Shown piece by piece: positions 17,359 through 25,883 of a DNA stretch of 64,000 nt. The DNA lies in assembly GCF_916619195.1 (NCBI RefSeq), contig NZ_CAKAKL010000001.1:1240001-1304000 (forward strand), read 5' to 3'. Every line of letters begins with the position of its first letter. Within the stretch, counting starts at the first letter, position 1. The notes under the pieces are model-generated. The model had not been told where the DNA came from, did no database searches, and saw nothing but the letters and a program-made list of their open reading frames with translations. The stretch comes from Inquilinus sp. Marseille-Q2685. Its GTDB lineage: Bacteria > Pseudomonadota > Alphaproteobacteria > DSM-16000 > Inquilinaceae. The position numbers were made by a program, and so were the translations under genes.

Positions 17359-18375
17359 ATGCGCCAGTACCGCTTCCCCCGCATCGGCAGCATCGACGAC
17401 CTCACCCTCGCCGAGACCGAGACGCCGGTCCCCGGCCGCGGCCAGGCGCTGGTCCGGCTGCGCGCGGCGTCGCTGAACTACCGCGACCTGATGGTCGCCA
17501 CCGGCCGCTACAGCCGCGGCCCGGCGCTGCCCGACCTGGTGCCGCTGTCCGACGGCGCCGGCGAGGTGGTGGCGGTCGGCCCGGACGTGACCCGGGTCAA
17601 GGTCGGCGACCGCGTCGCCGGCATCTTCATGCAGAGCTGGATCGGCGGCGAGATCGACGCCGCCGATCACGCCAGCGCCCTGGGCGGCGCGGCCCATGGC
17701 GTGCTGGCCGAATACCGGGTCTTCGACCAGGACGGGCTGGTGCACCTGCCCGACCATCTGTCCTTCGAAGAGGGCGCGGCCCTGCCCTGCGCCGGGGTGA
17801 CCGCCTGGAACGCGCTCTATGGCGGCCAGCATCCGCTGCAGCCGGGCGAGACCGTGCTGGTGCTGGGCACCGGCGGCGTCTCGATCCTGGCGTTGCAATT
17901 CGCCCATGCCGCCGGGGCCCGGGTGATCGCCACCTCCTCCAGCGACGCCAAGCTGGAGCAGGCGAAGGCGCTGGGCGCAGCCGAGCTGATCAACTACCGC
18001 CGCCATCCGGAGTGGGAGAAGGAGGTGCTGCGCCTGACCGGCGGGCGCGGCGTCGACCATGTCATCGAGGTCGGCGGCGCCGGCACGGTGCCGAAGTCGA
18101 TCGCCGCCACCCGGATCGGCGGCTTCGTGCAGCTGATCGGCGTGCTGACCGCCGGCAGCCCGTTCGAGCCGACGCCCCTGATCGGCCGGTCGGTGACGCT
18201 GCGCGGCCTCTATGTCGGCTCGCGCCAGATGTTCGAGGCGATGAACCGGCACATCGCGCAGGCCGGCATCCGCCCGGTGATCGACCGGGTCTTCCCGTTC
18301 GAGCAGGCCAAGGACGCCTACCGCCACCTCGAAGCGGCCGGCCATGTCGGCAAGATCGTGATCGCAATCGGGTGA
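17359..18375 (+). CDS. Zinc-type alcohol dehydrogenase/quinone oxidoreductase family protein
   Basis: A 338-residue MDR-superfamily enzyme. ATG at 17359 has GGAGAGA upstream. An N-terminal GroES-like domain (LRAASLNYRDLMVATGRYS, PLSDGAGEVVAVG) is followed by a Rossmann domain with GTGGVSILALQFAHAAGARV and IEVGGAGTVPKS. The SLNYRD motif replaces the zinc-binding Cys of true alcohol dehydrogenases, so the quinone oxidoreductase/zinc-independent branch is more likely. It would reduce a reactive carbonyl or quinone with NAD(P)H. The divergent HxlR gene probably controls it. Confidence 0.92.
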   Translation: MRQYRFPRIGSIDDLTLAETETPVPGRGQALVRLRAASLNYRDLMVATGRYSRGPALPDLVPLSDGAGEVVAVGPDVTRVKVGDRVAGIFMQSWIGGEIDAADHASALGGAAHGVLAEYRVFDQDGLVHLPDHLSFEEGAALPCAGVTAWNALYGGQHPLQPGETVLVLGTGGVSILALQFAHAAGARVIATSSSDAKLEQAKALGAAELINYRRHPEWEKEVLRLTGGRGVDHVIEVGGAGTVPKSIAATRIGGFVQLIGVLTAGSPFEPTPLIGRSVTLRGLYVGSRQMFEAMNRHIAQAGIRPVIDRVFPFEQAKDAYRHLEAAGHVGKIVIAIG

Positions 18376-18429
18376 CGAAGCGGCGGTCGGGCCTGACCCG
18401 CAACGGGCCAGTCCGGCCGCCAGTTCAAC

Positions 18430-18960
18430 TCACCAGAGCGACCCGCCGACCTTTCCAGTCTTCAAGTCGACCGTGAAGAAATCTACCCAACCGACATTGC
18501 TGGCATCACGGCTGCAGCACAGGATTCGGGCGACGGTCGCATTCGTTTCCTGACCCGCCTTGACCCGCACACCGTCCTCCCACAGCTCGATCCCCTGCGC
18601 TGTGTCCGTGTCCCGGATCCGCCACAAGGCGACCGTCTTCAGATCCCACACCCCGGCCGGCAAGTCGGTGAACTCGAAATATCCCTGTGAATTGCATATG
18701 GCGTCCCGCTGAACTCCCCGATCCTTGGGAGCGTTCGGCCCGACGGCCAGTACCTTCAGCCGGGCACAAGTGACCATGTCGCCGGTGGGCAGGATAACAT
18801 AGCCGCGTCCCCGGACCGTCCCGGTCGCCGGCTGAGCCGAGGACGCCACCACGCCGGCGTCGGCAGCCGATGCCGACGACTGGGCCTTAGGCGTTGCGGT
18901 GTTGCATGCGGCAAGCAGGAGCGCGACGGCCAGACCGGCGCCCTTTTCCAAAAGCTTCAT
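18430..18960 (-). CDS. Putative lipoprotein of unknown function
   Basis: A 176-residue protein with a lipoprotein signal: hydrophobic stretch GLAVALLLAAC with lipobox Cys at about residue 19. A Ser/Ala-rich linker precedes a beta-rich domain (TVRGRGYVILPTGDMVTCAR, GYFEFTDLPAGVWDL) resembling carboxypeptidase regulatory-like or Ig-like modules. A Cys-Cys pair occurs in RILCCSRDAS near the C-terminus. ATG at 18960 follows GAGGAGG. It is a single minus-strand gene between the oxidoreductase and the Rid gene; no function can be assigned. Confidence 0.75.
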   Translation of the reverse strand: MKLLEKGAGLAVALLLAACNTATPKAQSSASAADAGVVASSAQPATGTVRGRGYVILPTGDMVTCARLKVLAVGPNAPKDRGVQRDAICNSQGYFEFTDLPAGVWDLKTVALWRIRDTDTAQGIELWEDGVRVKAGQETNATVARILCCSRDASNVGWVDFFTVDLKTGKVGGSLW

Positions 18961-19160
18961 GAAATCCTCCTCGAAATTCCGGCTGGCGGGCCTATCGGCG
19001 CAACCGGTCGGAGAAGGGTATCACGCCGGTTTCGATCAGCCAGGATGTCGGCTGGCGTCTAAGGAGCTGCAAGTGCGTCTTCTCGAAGCCAGATCGGCCT
19101 GCAGCTGGGCGGATAGGTCGTCCAGACGCAACGATTGGACGTCCTCGCGATCGGGTGACC

Positions 19161-19361
19161 TCAGAGGAAGCCCCGGGGCGGCTTTTGCCAGCCCCGCCAC
19201 CTCTCGAGCCCCAGATCGGCCCGGACATGCTCAGAGAGGTCGCCCGGGCGAAGCACGGGACGACGGCGCCGCAGCAGCGACGCGAACGACAGAATCGTTC
19301 CGGCGAGGCGGCGCAGCGCCATCGGCAGCCGTGCCGGAAGGACGGCCGGCACGGCGCTCAC
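19161..19361 (-). CDS. Small DUF1127-like protein (putative)
   Basis: A 66-codon frame with GTG at 19361 overlapping the stop of the Rid gene in a GTGA arrangement, suggesting translational coupling. An internal ATG at 19322 would give 53 residues. The product is basic, and its end LSEHVRADLGLERWRG resembles the DUF1127 core (LSD...DIGL). DUF1127 proteins are small Arg-rich proteins, several linked to phosphate, carbon or RNA metabolism. The family call and the start are both tentative. Confidence 0.45.
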   Translation of the reverse strand: MSAVPAVLPARLPMALRRLAGTILSFASLLRRRRPVLRPGDLSEHVRADLGLERWRGWQKPPRGFL

Positions 19362-19774
19362 CCCGGCACCACGGCGAGCACGTCGAGCTCGAACAGCAGC
19401 CCTTCACGGAAGAATCGCGACACTTGCAGCGTCGTGCTGACCGGCGGCGCCGCGATGTTGACGTAGCGGTCACGCACCGCGCGCAGGGCCGGCCCCTGGG
19501 CGGCGAAGTCGGTGACGAACATGCCGAGCCGGATCACATGCTCGAAGCCGCTGCCGGCGGCGGCCAGGCCGGCCTTGACGTTCTCGAAGGCCTGTTCGGC
19601 CTGGGCGGCGAAATCCGGTCCGGTGATCGTCCCGTCCGGGCGGATGCCGACCTGGCCGGCGAGTTGGACCAGCCGGGCGCCGGCCGGGATCATAGCCACC
19701 TGCGAATAGCCGTTCGGCGCCGGCATGGTCTCGGGGTTGAAGAAGATAGGAAGATTTGAAGACATCGTGGCCAT
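19358..19774 (-). CDS. Rid family protein (RidA/YjgF/UK114-like)
   Basis: A 138-residue protein if ATG at 19774 is used; ATG at 19765 is also possible. It has the family features: VAMIPAGARLVQLAGQVG, AEQAFENVKAGLAAAGSGFE, VIRLGMFVTDF and a final FELDVLAVVPG strand. RidA deaminates reactive enamine/imine intermediates and needs an Arg that holds the substrate carboxylate (E. coli Arg105 in PARS). Here that position lies in APPVSTT, with no Arg, so it belongs to another Rid subgroup and may not be a deaminase. It is divergent from a LysR regulator. Confidence 0.9.
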   Translation of the reverse strand: MATMSSNLPIFFNPETMPAPNGYSQVAMIPAGARLVQLAGQVGIRPDGTITGPDFAAQAEQAFENVKAGLAAAGSGFEHVIRLGMFVTDFAAQGPALRAVRDRYVNIAAPPVSTTLQVSRFFREGLLFELDVLAVVPG

Positions 19775-19845
19775 CCGTCTGGAAGGGATGGGCGGACGAT
19801 GCGCCGCTCCGCTCGGCCGAACCACGCAGGGCCTCGCGGCAAATC

Positions 19846-19860
19846 ATAAGCCCGGCTTAT
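19846..19860. promoter_or_regulatory. LysR-type T-N11-A palindrome
   Basis: ATAAGCCCGGCTTAT is a perfect 7-base inverted repeat around one central base and fits the LysR consensus T-N11-A (T at 19847, A at 19859). It lies 8 bases before the LysR start codon, in the divergent Rid/LysR promoter region, so it is likely the autoregulatory operator. Confidence 0.65.
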
Positions 19861-19868
19861 ACTGAGCC

Positions 19869-20762
19869 ATGACGACCGACAGCCTGCCCCTGCCCGCCCT
19901 GCACGCCTTCGAGGCAGCGGCGCGGCATGTCAGCTTCACCCGCGCGGCGGAGGAGTTGGGGCTGACCCAGGCGGCCGTCAGCTACCACGTCAAGCGGCTG
20001 GAGGAACGGCTGGGCGCGCCGCTGTTCGCCCGCCGCGGCCGCAGCCTAGCCTTGACTGAGACCGGGGAGCGGCTGGCGGCCGAGGTGGTCGACGCTTTCG
20101 GCCGGCTGCGCGCCGCGGTCGGCAGCGAGGTGGATGCGGCGGGTCGCACCCTGACGATCGTTTCGGTGCCCACCTTCACCACCCATTGGCTGGCGCCGCG
20201 CCGGGGCGCCTTCCAGGCCGCGCATCCGGAGCTGACGGTCAAGCTCGCCACCAGCACCGAGCTCGGCGACAGCATCGAAGGCGAGCTGACCGCCGATATC
20301 GAGATCCGTGCCGGGCCAAGCGGCTTTCCGCCGCGCTTCATCGCCCACCAACTGCTGGAGGTTCGCCTCGCCTGCGTGGTGGCGCCGCGGCTCGCGGCCG
20401 GGCTGCGCGAACCGGCGGATGTGCTGTCGCTACCGCTGATCGGCATGAGCATGAGCTGGGACGCCTGGTTCGAGGCGGCCGGCGTCGAGGCCCCGACGGC
20501 CATTCGGAAGCCGGCGCCGCGCTTCGACAACCAGGCGGCCTCGGCGCAGGCCGCCGCGGGCGGGCTGGGCGCGGCCCTGGTCACGCCCGACTTCTTCGCC
20601 GAGGATCTGGCCACTGGACGGCTGGTCGCGCCCTTTCCGCTTCTGGTCGACCGCGCCAAGGGTTACTGGCTGGTCTACGCCGCGGACCAGCGTCATCGGC
20701 CCAAGATCCGCGCCTTCCGAGACTGGATCGTCGCAGCAGCCGCCGCGGGTTCGAGGCCATGA
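19869..20762 (+). CDS. LysR family transcriptional regulator (GcvA-like)
   Basis: A 297-residue protein. The N-terminal winged helix (LPALHAFEAAARHVSFTRAA, LTQAAVSYHVKRLEERLG, LFARRGRSLALTETG) is typical of the GcvA branch of LysR regulators; the C-terminal two-lobed effector domain begins near TIVSVPTFTTHWLAPR. It is divergent from the Rid-family gene, which it probably activates through the 15-base palindrome at 19846. The effector is unknown. Its stop abuts the terminator of the minus-strand adk operon. Confidence 0.93.
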   Translation: MTTDSLPLPALHAFEAAARHVSFTRAAEELGLTQAAVSYHVKRLEERLGAPLFARRGRSLALTETGERLAAEVVDAFGRLRAAVGSEVDAAGRTLTIVSVPTFTTHWLAPRRGAFQAAHPELTVKLATSTELGDSIEGELTADIEIRAGPSGFPPRFIAHQLLEVRLACVVAPRLAAGLREPADVLSLPLIGMSMSWDAWFEAAGVEAPTAIRKPAPRFDNQAASAQAAAGGLGAALVTPDFFAEDLATGRLVAPFPLLVDRAKGYWLVYAADQRHRPKIRAFRDWIVAAAAAGSRP

Positions 20763-20787
20763 AAAAAGGGCGGCCCCAAGGCCGCCC
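20762..20787 (-). terminator. Rho-independent terminator of the spc operon (after adk)
   Basis: Read on the minus strand, an 8-bp stem (GGGCGGCC at 20780-20787 and its partner at 20768-20775) with a four-base loop is followed by six T (20762-20767 read as A on plus). It lies 23 bases after the adk stop and ends the ribosomal protein cluster. Confidence 0.9.
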
Positions 20788-20809
20788 CGATCCTTCGCCG
20801 GCGTTCCGG

Positions 20810-21403
20810 TCAGGACGCCGAGGCGTCTGCCGGCTGCAGGCCGAGGATGGTCTCGATCTCCCGCGTCACCGTATCGATGTCGGCCATGCCGTCGACCGCC
20901 TTCAGGAGCCCCTTGTCACGGTAATAGGGGATGATCGGCGCGGTCTGCTCGCGATAGACGGCGAGGCGCTTGCGCAGCGTCTCCTCGGTGTCGTCGGAGC
21001 GCTTCTCGGCCGACTGGGCGGCGCGGTTGGCGACGCGGGCGAACAGCGCCGCTTCGTCGACCTTCATCTCGATCACCACGGCCAGGGACTTGCCGTGCCG
21101 GCCCAGCATCTCGTCCAGCCCCTGGGCCTGGCGCACGGTGCGCGGGAAGCCGTCGAGGATGAAGCCGCGGTCGCAGTCGGGCTGCGCGATCCGCTCCGCG
21201 ATCATGTCGAGCATGGTCTCGTCGGTGACCAGATCGCCGCGGTCCAGGACCTCCTTCACCTGCCGGCCCAGCGGCGTGCCGGCGGCGATCGCCGCCCGCA
21301 GCATGTCGCCGGTCGAGAGCTGCTTCAGCCCGTACCGATCCTCCAGCCGTTTCGCCTGCGTCCCCTTCCCTGCCCCGGGCGGGCCCAACAGGATCAAATT
21401 CAT
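20810..21403 (-). CDS. adk: Adenylate kinase
   Basis: Adk interconverts ATP plus AMP with two ADP. The 197-residue form has the P-loop GPPGAGKGTQAKRL, LSTGDMLRAAI, and GFILDGFPRT for AMP binding. The LID between about residues 122 and 145 is short (NRAAQSAEKRSDDT), as usual in alphaproteobacteria. ATG at 21403 overlaps the secY stop by four bases (ATGA), so the two are translationally coupled. It is the last gene of the spc operon here; the rpsM-rpsK-rpoA-rplQ block that usually follows is absent. Confidence 0.98.
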   Translation of the reverse strand: MNLILLGPPGAGKGTQAKRLEDRYGLKQLSTGDMLRAAIAAGTPLGRQVKEVLDRGDLVTDETMLDMIAERIAQPDCDRGFILDGFPRTVRQAQGLDEMLGRHGKSLAVVIEMKVDEAALFARVANRAAQSAEKRSDDTEETLRKRLAVYREQTAPIIPYYRDKGLLKAVDGMADIDTVTREIETILGLQPADASAS

Positions 21404-22752
21404 CGACGGCTCCCCCGCAGCTTCGATTTCTTGATCAGCCCTTCATACTGATGGGCCAGGAGATGGGAATGGACCTGGGCCACCGTATCCATGGTGACCG
21501 TGACCACGATCAGCAGGCTGGTGCCGCCGAAGTAGAACGGCACCGCGTATTGCGACGTCAGGAACTCCGGCAGCAGGCAGACCACCGTCAGATAGGCGGC
21601 GCCGATCACGGTGATCCGGGTCAGCACATAGTCGATGTAGTCGGCGGTCGACTTGCCCGGGCGGATGCCGGGGATGAAGCCGCCATACTTCTTCAGGTTG
21701 TCGGCCGTCTCCTCCGGGTTGAAGACGATCGCGGTGTAGAAGAAGCAGAAGAAGATGATCAGCGCGGCATAGAGCGCCATGAACAGCGGCTGGCCATGCG
21801 CCAGCTGCGTCGCGATCCAGGACACCCAGCCACCGGCGCCCTCGGCCTGGTTGCCGGCAAAGCCGATCAGCGTCGCCGGCAGCAGCAGCAGCGACGAGGC
21901 GAAGATCGGCGGGATCACGCCCGAGGTGTTGAGCTTGAGCGGCAGGTGCGAGCTCTCGCCGCCGAACATGCGGTTGCCGACCTGGCGCTTGGGGTACTGC
22001 ACCAGCAGGCGGCGCTGCGCCCGCTCCATGTAGACGATGAAGAAGATCACCGCCACGCACAGCACCAGCAGCACCAGGATAACGAAGGGCGACAGTGCGC
22101 CCGTCCGGCCCAGCTCCAGCATCTGTACCAGGGCGTGCGGCAGCGAGGCGACGATGCCGGTGAAGATGATCAGTGAGATGCCGTTGCCGACGCCGCGCGA
22201 GGTGATCTGCTCGCCCAGCCACATCAGGAACATGGTGCCGCCGACGATGGTGACCACCGTGGTGAAGCGGAAGTACCAGCCGGGGTCCACCACCGCCGCG
22301 CCCATCGAGCCGTGCACGCTCTCGAGCCCGACCGCCAGCGCATAGGCCTGGGCCGTGGCCAGGACCACGGTGAAGTAGCGGGTGTACTGGTTGATCTTCT
22401 TGCGCCCGGCCTCGCCCTCCTTCTTCAGCGCCTCGAGCGTCGGCGACACCGCCGTCAGGAGCTGGATGATGATGGAGGCCGAGATGTACGGCATGATGTT
22501 CAGCGCGAAGATCGTCATGCGACCCAGCGCGCCGCCGGCGAACATGTTGAGGATGCCGAGGAGGCCGCCGCCCTGCTGGGTGAAGATCTCCGACAGCACG
22601 CGGGGATCGATGCCCGGAATCGGCACATAAGTGCCGATGCGGTAGATGATCAGCGCGCCAAGGGTGAACCAGATGCGCTTGCGGAGCTCCGTCGCCTTGG
22701 CGAAGGCGCCGAAGTTCAGGTTCGCAGCGAGCTGTTCTGCAGCAGATGCCAT
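21400..22752 (-). CDS. secY: Preprotein translocase subunit SecY
   Basis: SecY is the ten-helix channel of the Sec translocon in the inner membrane. ATG at 22752 gives 450 residues; GAGG lies seven bases upstream. Typical segments include ELRKRIWFTLGALIIYRIG, the plug-domain region PIPGIDPRVLSEIF, VGNGISLIIFTGIVASLP, RRLLVQYPKRQVGNRMFGG and FIPGIRPGKSTADYIDYVL. It is preceded by an unexpected intrinsic terminator (22768-22805), which separates it from rplO. Confidence 0.98.
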   Translation of the reverse strand: MASAAEQLAANLNFGAFAKATELRKRIWFTLGALIIYRIGTYVPIPGIDPRVLSEIFTQQGGGLLGILNMFAGGALGRMTIFALNIMPYISASIIIQLLTAVSPTLEALKKEGEAGRKKINQYTRYFTVVLATAQAYALAVGLESVHGSMGAAVVDPGWYFRFTTVVTIVGGTMFLMWLGEQITSRGVGNGISLIIFTGIVASLPHALVQMLELGRTGALSPFVILVLLVLCVAVIFFIVYMERAQRRLLVQYPKRQVGNRMFGGESSHLPLKLNTSGVIPPIFASSLLLLPATLIGFAGNQAEGAGGWVSWIATQLAHGQPLFMALYAALIIFFCFFYTAIVFNPEETADNLKKYGGFIPGIRPGKSTADYIDYVLTRITVIGAAYLTVVCLLPEFLTSQYAVPFYFGGTSLLIVVTVTMDTVAQVHSHLLAHQYEGLIKKSKLRGSRR

Positions 22753-22767
22753 GCAAGGCCTCGAATG

Positions 22768-22805
22768 AAAAAAGGCGGGGACTGCGAACATGCGCGGTCC
22801 CCGCC
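22768..22805 (-). terminator. Intrinsic terminator/attenuator between rplO and secY
   Basis: On the minus strand GGCGGGGAC (22797-22805) pairs with GTCCCCGCC (22774-22782), with further inner pairs, then six T (22768-22773). The T-run ends 16 bases before the secY start codon, next to its ribosome binding site. This is an efficient-looking terminator inside an essential operon. Confidence 0.85.
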
Positions 22806-22833
22806 CCTGTTTTACCCGCGTTGGACGGCGGCG

Positions 22834-23349
22834 TTAAGCCTGGGACGACGCCCCTGCGTCACTGTCGACAGCCTCGGCCGGGGCCGGGCTGGTCTGGACC
22901 ACCGAGCCGCCGGCCTTCTCCACCGCCGCGACCGCAGCCGCCGAGGCGCTGTGGACGTGCAGGGTGACCTTGGCCGAGAGTTCGCCCTTGGCCAGCAGCC
23001 GGACGCCGTCCAGCGACTTGGCGATCAGGCCGCCGGCGACCAGCGCCTCGGCGTCGACCGGCTTGGCCGCGTCGATGCGCCCGGCCTCGATCGCCTTCTG
23101 CAGGCGGCCGAGATTGACCACGGCGTAGTTCGACCGGAACTTCTTGTTGTTGAAGCCCCGCTTCGGCAGCCGCATGTAGATCGGCATCTGGCCGCCCTCG
23201 AAGCCCTTGAGGGCGACGCCGGTACGGCTCTTCTGTCCCTTCACACCACGGCCGCCGGTCTTGCCCTTGCCGGAGCCGATGCCGCGGCCGACGCGGATGC
23301 GCGACTTGCGCGCGCCCGCATTGTCGCGGAGATCGTTGAGTTTCGTCAT
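22834..23349 (-). CDS. rplO: 50S ribosomal protein L15
   Basis: L15 binds 23S rRNA and helps late 50S assembly. The 171-residue protein starts [20 protein letters not shown] with the Gly-rich [20 protein letters not shown] typical of L15, followed by [20 protein letters not shown]-terminal Ala/Ser/Asp tail of about 20 residues makes it longer than the usual 145-160. It sits between rpmD and secY in the spc operon. Confidence 0.98.
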   Translation of the reverse strand: MTKLNDLRDNAGARKSRIRVGRGIGSGKGKTGGRGVKGQKSRTGVALKGFEGGQMPIYMRLPKRGFNNKKFRSNYAVVNLGRLQKAIEAGRIDAAKPVDAEALVAGGLIAKSLDGVRLLAKGELSAKVTLHVHSASAAAVAAVEKAGGSVVQTSPAPAEAVDSDAGASSQA

Positions 23350-23425
23350 GTTCGCTCCTAGAGCGATCCCGGTCCCTCGGAGGGACCGGCGCCGCTCGTG
23401 ACATCTAAGCCGTGAGCGGCGGGCC

Positions 23426-23617
23426 TCAGCCCGCCTGCTCGACCCGCACCAGGTGCTTGACCTTCTCGATCATCCCGCGCACCGCCGGAGTGTCCTCCAG
23501 CTCGCGCGTGCGATGCAGCTTGTTGAGGCCGAGGCCGATCAGCGTCTGGCGCTGATCCTCGCGACGGCCGATCGGGCTGCCGATCTGGGTGACGATCACG
23601 GTCGCCTTCTCAGCCAT
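23426..23617 (-). CDS. rpmD: 50S ribosomal protein L30
   Basis: A 63-residue L30 with the characteristic [20 protein letters not shown] and [23 protein letters not shown] at 23617 overlaps the end of rpsE by eight bases, consistent with coupled translation in the spc operon. Confidence 0.97.
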   Translation of the reverse strand: MAEKATVIVTQIGSPIGRREDQRQTLIGLGLNKLHRTRELEDTPAVRGMIEKVKHLVRVEQAG

Positions 23618-24215
23618 TCGCGGCCTCCACCACCTCGACGCCACCCTCGCGCTTGCCCGGGGTGCCGATGATGTCGGCGACGCGCTTGCCGCGCCGGGCG
23701 GCGACGGCCCGCGGGCCCTCGATCGTCCGCAGCGCCTCGAAGGTCGCCTTGATCATGTTGTGCGGGTTCGACGTGCCGATCGACTTGGCGACGACGTCCT
23801 GGACGCCCAGCGCCTCGAAGATCGCGCGCATCGGACCGCCGGCGATGATGCCGGTGCCCTGGGTGGCGCTGCGGAGCTGGACCTTGCCGGCGCCGAAGTG
23901 ACCCAGGATGTCATGATGCAGCGTCCGGCCCTCGCGCAGCGGAACGCGGATCATGCTGCGCTTCGCCTGCTCGGTCGCCTTGCGGATCGCCTCCGGCACC
24001 TCGCGGGCCTTGCCCGAGCCGTAGCCGACCCGGCCGCGGCCGTCGCCGGTCACGACCAGCGCGGCGAAGCCGAAGCGCCGCCCGCCCTTCACCACCTTCG
24101 CGACGCGGTTGATGGAGACGAGCTTCTCGATCAGCTCCTCACCCGCCTCGCGCTCGCTCGGGCGCTTGTCGCCACGATCCCGCGGACCGCGCGTGTCTCT
24201 GCTTTCGCGTGCCAT
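23610..24215 (-). CDS. rpsE: 30S ribosomal protein S5
   Basis: S5 supports decoding accuracy and mRNA unwinding. The 201 residues include a charged N-terminal extension ([17 protein letters not shown]), the dsRBD-like domain ([35 protein letters not shown]) and the C-terminal domain ([20 protein letters not shown]). The spectinomycin loop ([16 protein letters not shown]) looks wild type. It overlaps rpmD. Confidence 0.98.
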   Translation of the reverse strand: MARESRDTRGPRDRGDKRPSEREAGEELIEKLVSINRVAKVVKGGRRFGFAALVVTGDGRGRVGYGSGKAREVPEAIRKATEQAKRSMIRVPLREGRTLHHDILGHFGAGKVQLRSATQGTGIIAGGPMRAIFEALGVQDVVAKSIGTSNPHNMIKATFEALRTIEGPRAVAARRGKRVADIIGTPGKREGGVEVVEAANG

Positions 24216-24226
24216 GCGCGTCCTCC

Positions 24227-24592
24227 TCAGAAGTCCAGGCCGCCCTCACGGGCGGCATCGGCTAGGGCCTTGACCCGGCCGTGATACAGGTAGTGCCCAC
24301 GATCGAACACGACCTTGTCGACCCCGGCGGCCTTGGCGCGCTCCGCCAGGAGCTTGCCGACCGCGGCGGCGGCCTCGATGGTGGCGCCGGTCTTCAGCGA
24401 CCCGCGCAGGTCCTTCTCGATCGACGAGGCGGCGGCAAGGGTCTTGCCGGCCTGGTCGTCGATGACCTGGGCGTAGATCTGCTTGGAGGACCGGAACACG
24501 GACAGGCGAACCCGGCCATAGCGGGCCTGGCTCAGCTTGTGGCGGAGACGCCCCTTGCGGCGCTCGCGCAGCTCGTTGGTCTTGGTGGTCAT
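24227..24592 (-). CDS. rplR: 50S ribosomal protein L18
   Basis: L18 is a 5S rRNA-binding protein. The 121-residue product from ATG at 24592 has [30 protein letters not shown] and the C-terminal [20 protein letters not shown]. The start is 12 bases from the rplF stop, within the spc operon. Confidence 0.98.
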   Translation of the reverse strand: MTTKTNELRERRKGRLRHKLSQARYGRVRLSVFRSSKQIYAQVIDDQAGKTLAAASSIEKDLRGSLKTGATIEAAAAVGKLLAERAKAAGVDKVVFDRGHYLYHGRVKALADAAREGGLDF

Positions 24593-24603
24593 CCCGGCCG
24601 TCC

Positions 24604-25137
24604 TTACTTCTTCTTGCCTTCTTTGCGCAGGATGGTCTCGGTCTCGTACTTGATGCCCTTGCCCTTGAACGGCTCGGGCTTCTTGTACCCGCGGATCTCC
24701 GCGGCGACCTGGCCAACGCGCTGCTTGTCGAAGCCGGTGATCGAGATCGAGGTCGGCTTCTCGCACTTGATCGCGATCCCCTCGGGGATCGGATAGCGCA
24801 CCTCATGGCTGAAGCCGAGGGTCAGCACCAGCTCCTTCCCCTGGACCGCGGCGCGGTAACCGACGCCGTTGATCTCGAGGTTGGTGGTGAAGCCCTCGCT
24901 GACACCCACGACCATGTTGTTGATCAGGGTGCGGCTGGTGGCCCACATGGTCTGCGCCAGGCGCGACTGGCTCTTCGGCTCGACCTTGATCGCGCCGTCT
25001 TCCATCGTGACCTTGATCTCGTCGTTGACGACGAGCTTGAGCTGGCCGAGCTTGCCCTTGACCGAGACGTCCTGGCCCTGGACGGCGGCCTGGACCCCCG
25101 CCGGGACCTTGACCGCGTGCTTGCCGATTCGTGACAT
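24604..25137 (-). CDS. rplF: 50S ribosomal protein L6
   Basis: L6 binds near the sarcin-ricin loop. The 177 residues open [16 protein letters not shown] and end with [19 protein letters not shown] and [15 protein letters not shown], the usual L6 signature. It is 12 bases from rplR and 11 bases from rpsH. Confidence 0.98.
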   Translation of the reverse strand: MSRIGKHAVKVPAGVQAAVQGQDVSVKGKLGQLKLVVNDEIKVTMEDGAIKVEPKSQSRLAQTMWATSRTLINNMVVGVSEGFTTNLEINGVGYRAAVQGKELVLTLGFSHEVRYPIPEGIAIKCEKPTSISITGFDKQRVGQVAAEIRGYKKPEPFKGKGIKYETETILRKEGKKK

Positions 25138-25148
25138 CGCCGGTCTCC

Positions 25149-25547
25149 TCAGAACACGCGGGCGAGGATCTCGCCGCCGACATTGGCGGCGCGGGCCTCG
25201 ACATCGGACATCACGCCGCGCGGCGTCGACAGGATGGAGATGCCCAGCCCGTTGTACACCTTCGGCAGGTCCTTGATGCCGGAGTAGACGCGGCGGCCCG
25301 GCTTCGACACGCGGTCGATGCGCTTGATGGCCGGCTGGCCCTCGGCATATTTCAGCTCGACCTTGATCTGCGCGATGCCGGGCTGGACCTCGTGGGTCTC
25401 GTAGCCGCGGATGTAGCCTTCGCGCTTCAGCACGTCGAGGACATTGGCCCGCAGCTTCGACGCCGGCGTCTCGATCACGGACTTGCCGGACCGCTGGCCA
25501 TTGCGGATGCGGGTGAGCAGATCGCCCAACGGATCACTCAGCGACAT
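25149..25547 (-). CDS. rpsH: 30S ribosomal protein S8
   Basis: S8 binds the central domain of 16S rRNA and in E. coli represses the spc operon. The 132 residues start [18 protein letters not shown] and contain [16 protein letters not shown], the conserved C-terminal signature. Confidence 0.98.
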   Translation of the reverse strand: MSLSDPLGDLLTRIRNGQRSGKSVIETPASKLRANVLDVLKREGYIRGYETHEVQPGIAQIKVELKYAEGQPAIKRIDRVSKPGRRVYSGIKDLPKVYNGLGISILSTPRGVMSDVEARAANVGGEILARVF

Positions 25548-25559
25548 GGTCCGTACTCC

Positions 25560-25865
25560 TTACCAGCTCGACTTGACCATGCCGGGGATCTGCCCGCGCG
25601 AGGCCAGCTCACGCAGCGCGATACGGCTCAGCTTGAAGCGGCGGTAGAACGCCTTCGGACGACCGGTCAGCTCGCACCGGTTGTGGATGCGCACCGGGGA
25701 GGAGTTCCGCGGCAGCTCCGCCAGCTTCAGGCGGGCGGCGAAACGGTCTTCCATCGGCAGGCTTTGGTCGTTGGCGACCGCCTTCAGGCGCTCGCGGCGG
25801 CCGGCGAACGCCTTCGCCAGCTTCTCGCGGCGCTTGTTCTTCTCGACCGAGCTCTTCTTGGCCAT
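25560..25865 (-). CDS. rpsN: 30S ribosomal protein S14
   Basis: The 101-residue zinc-independent form of S14 (no CxxC pairs), with the signature [20 protein letters not shown] and the end IPGMVKSSW. The N-terminus is Lys/Arg-rich. It sits between rplE and rpsH. Confidence 0.98.
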   Translation of the reverse strand: MAKKSSVEKNKRREKLAKAFAGRRERLKAVANDQSLPMEDRFAARLKLAELPRNSSPVRIHNRCELTGRPKAFYRRFKLSRIALRELASRGQIPGMVKSSW

Positions 25866-25883
25866 GATCTAATCCTTGCTCGT

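Noticed and set aside
18992-19228. A 78-codon frame upstream of the lipoprotein gene.
   Set aside because: Arg/Gly/Ser-rich, no start signal; it overlaps the better DUF1127-like candidate.
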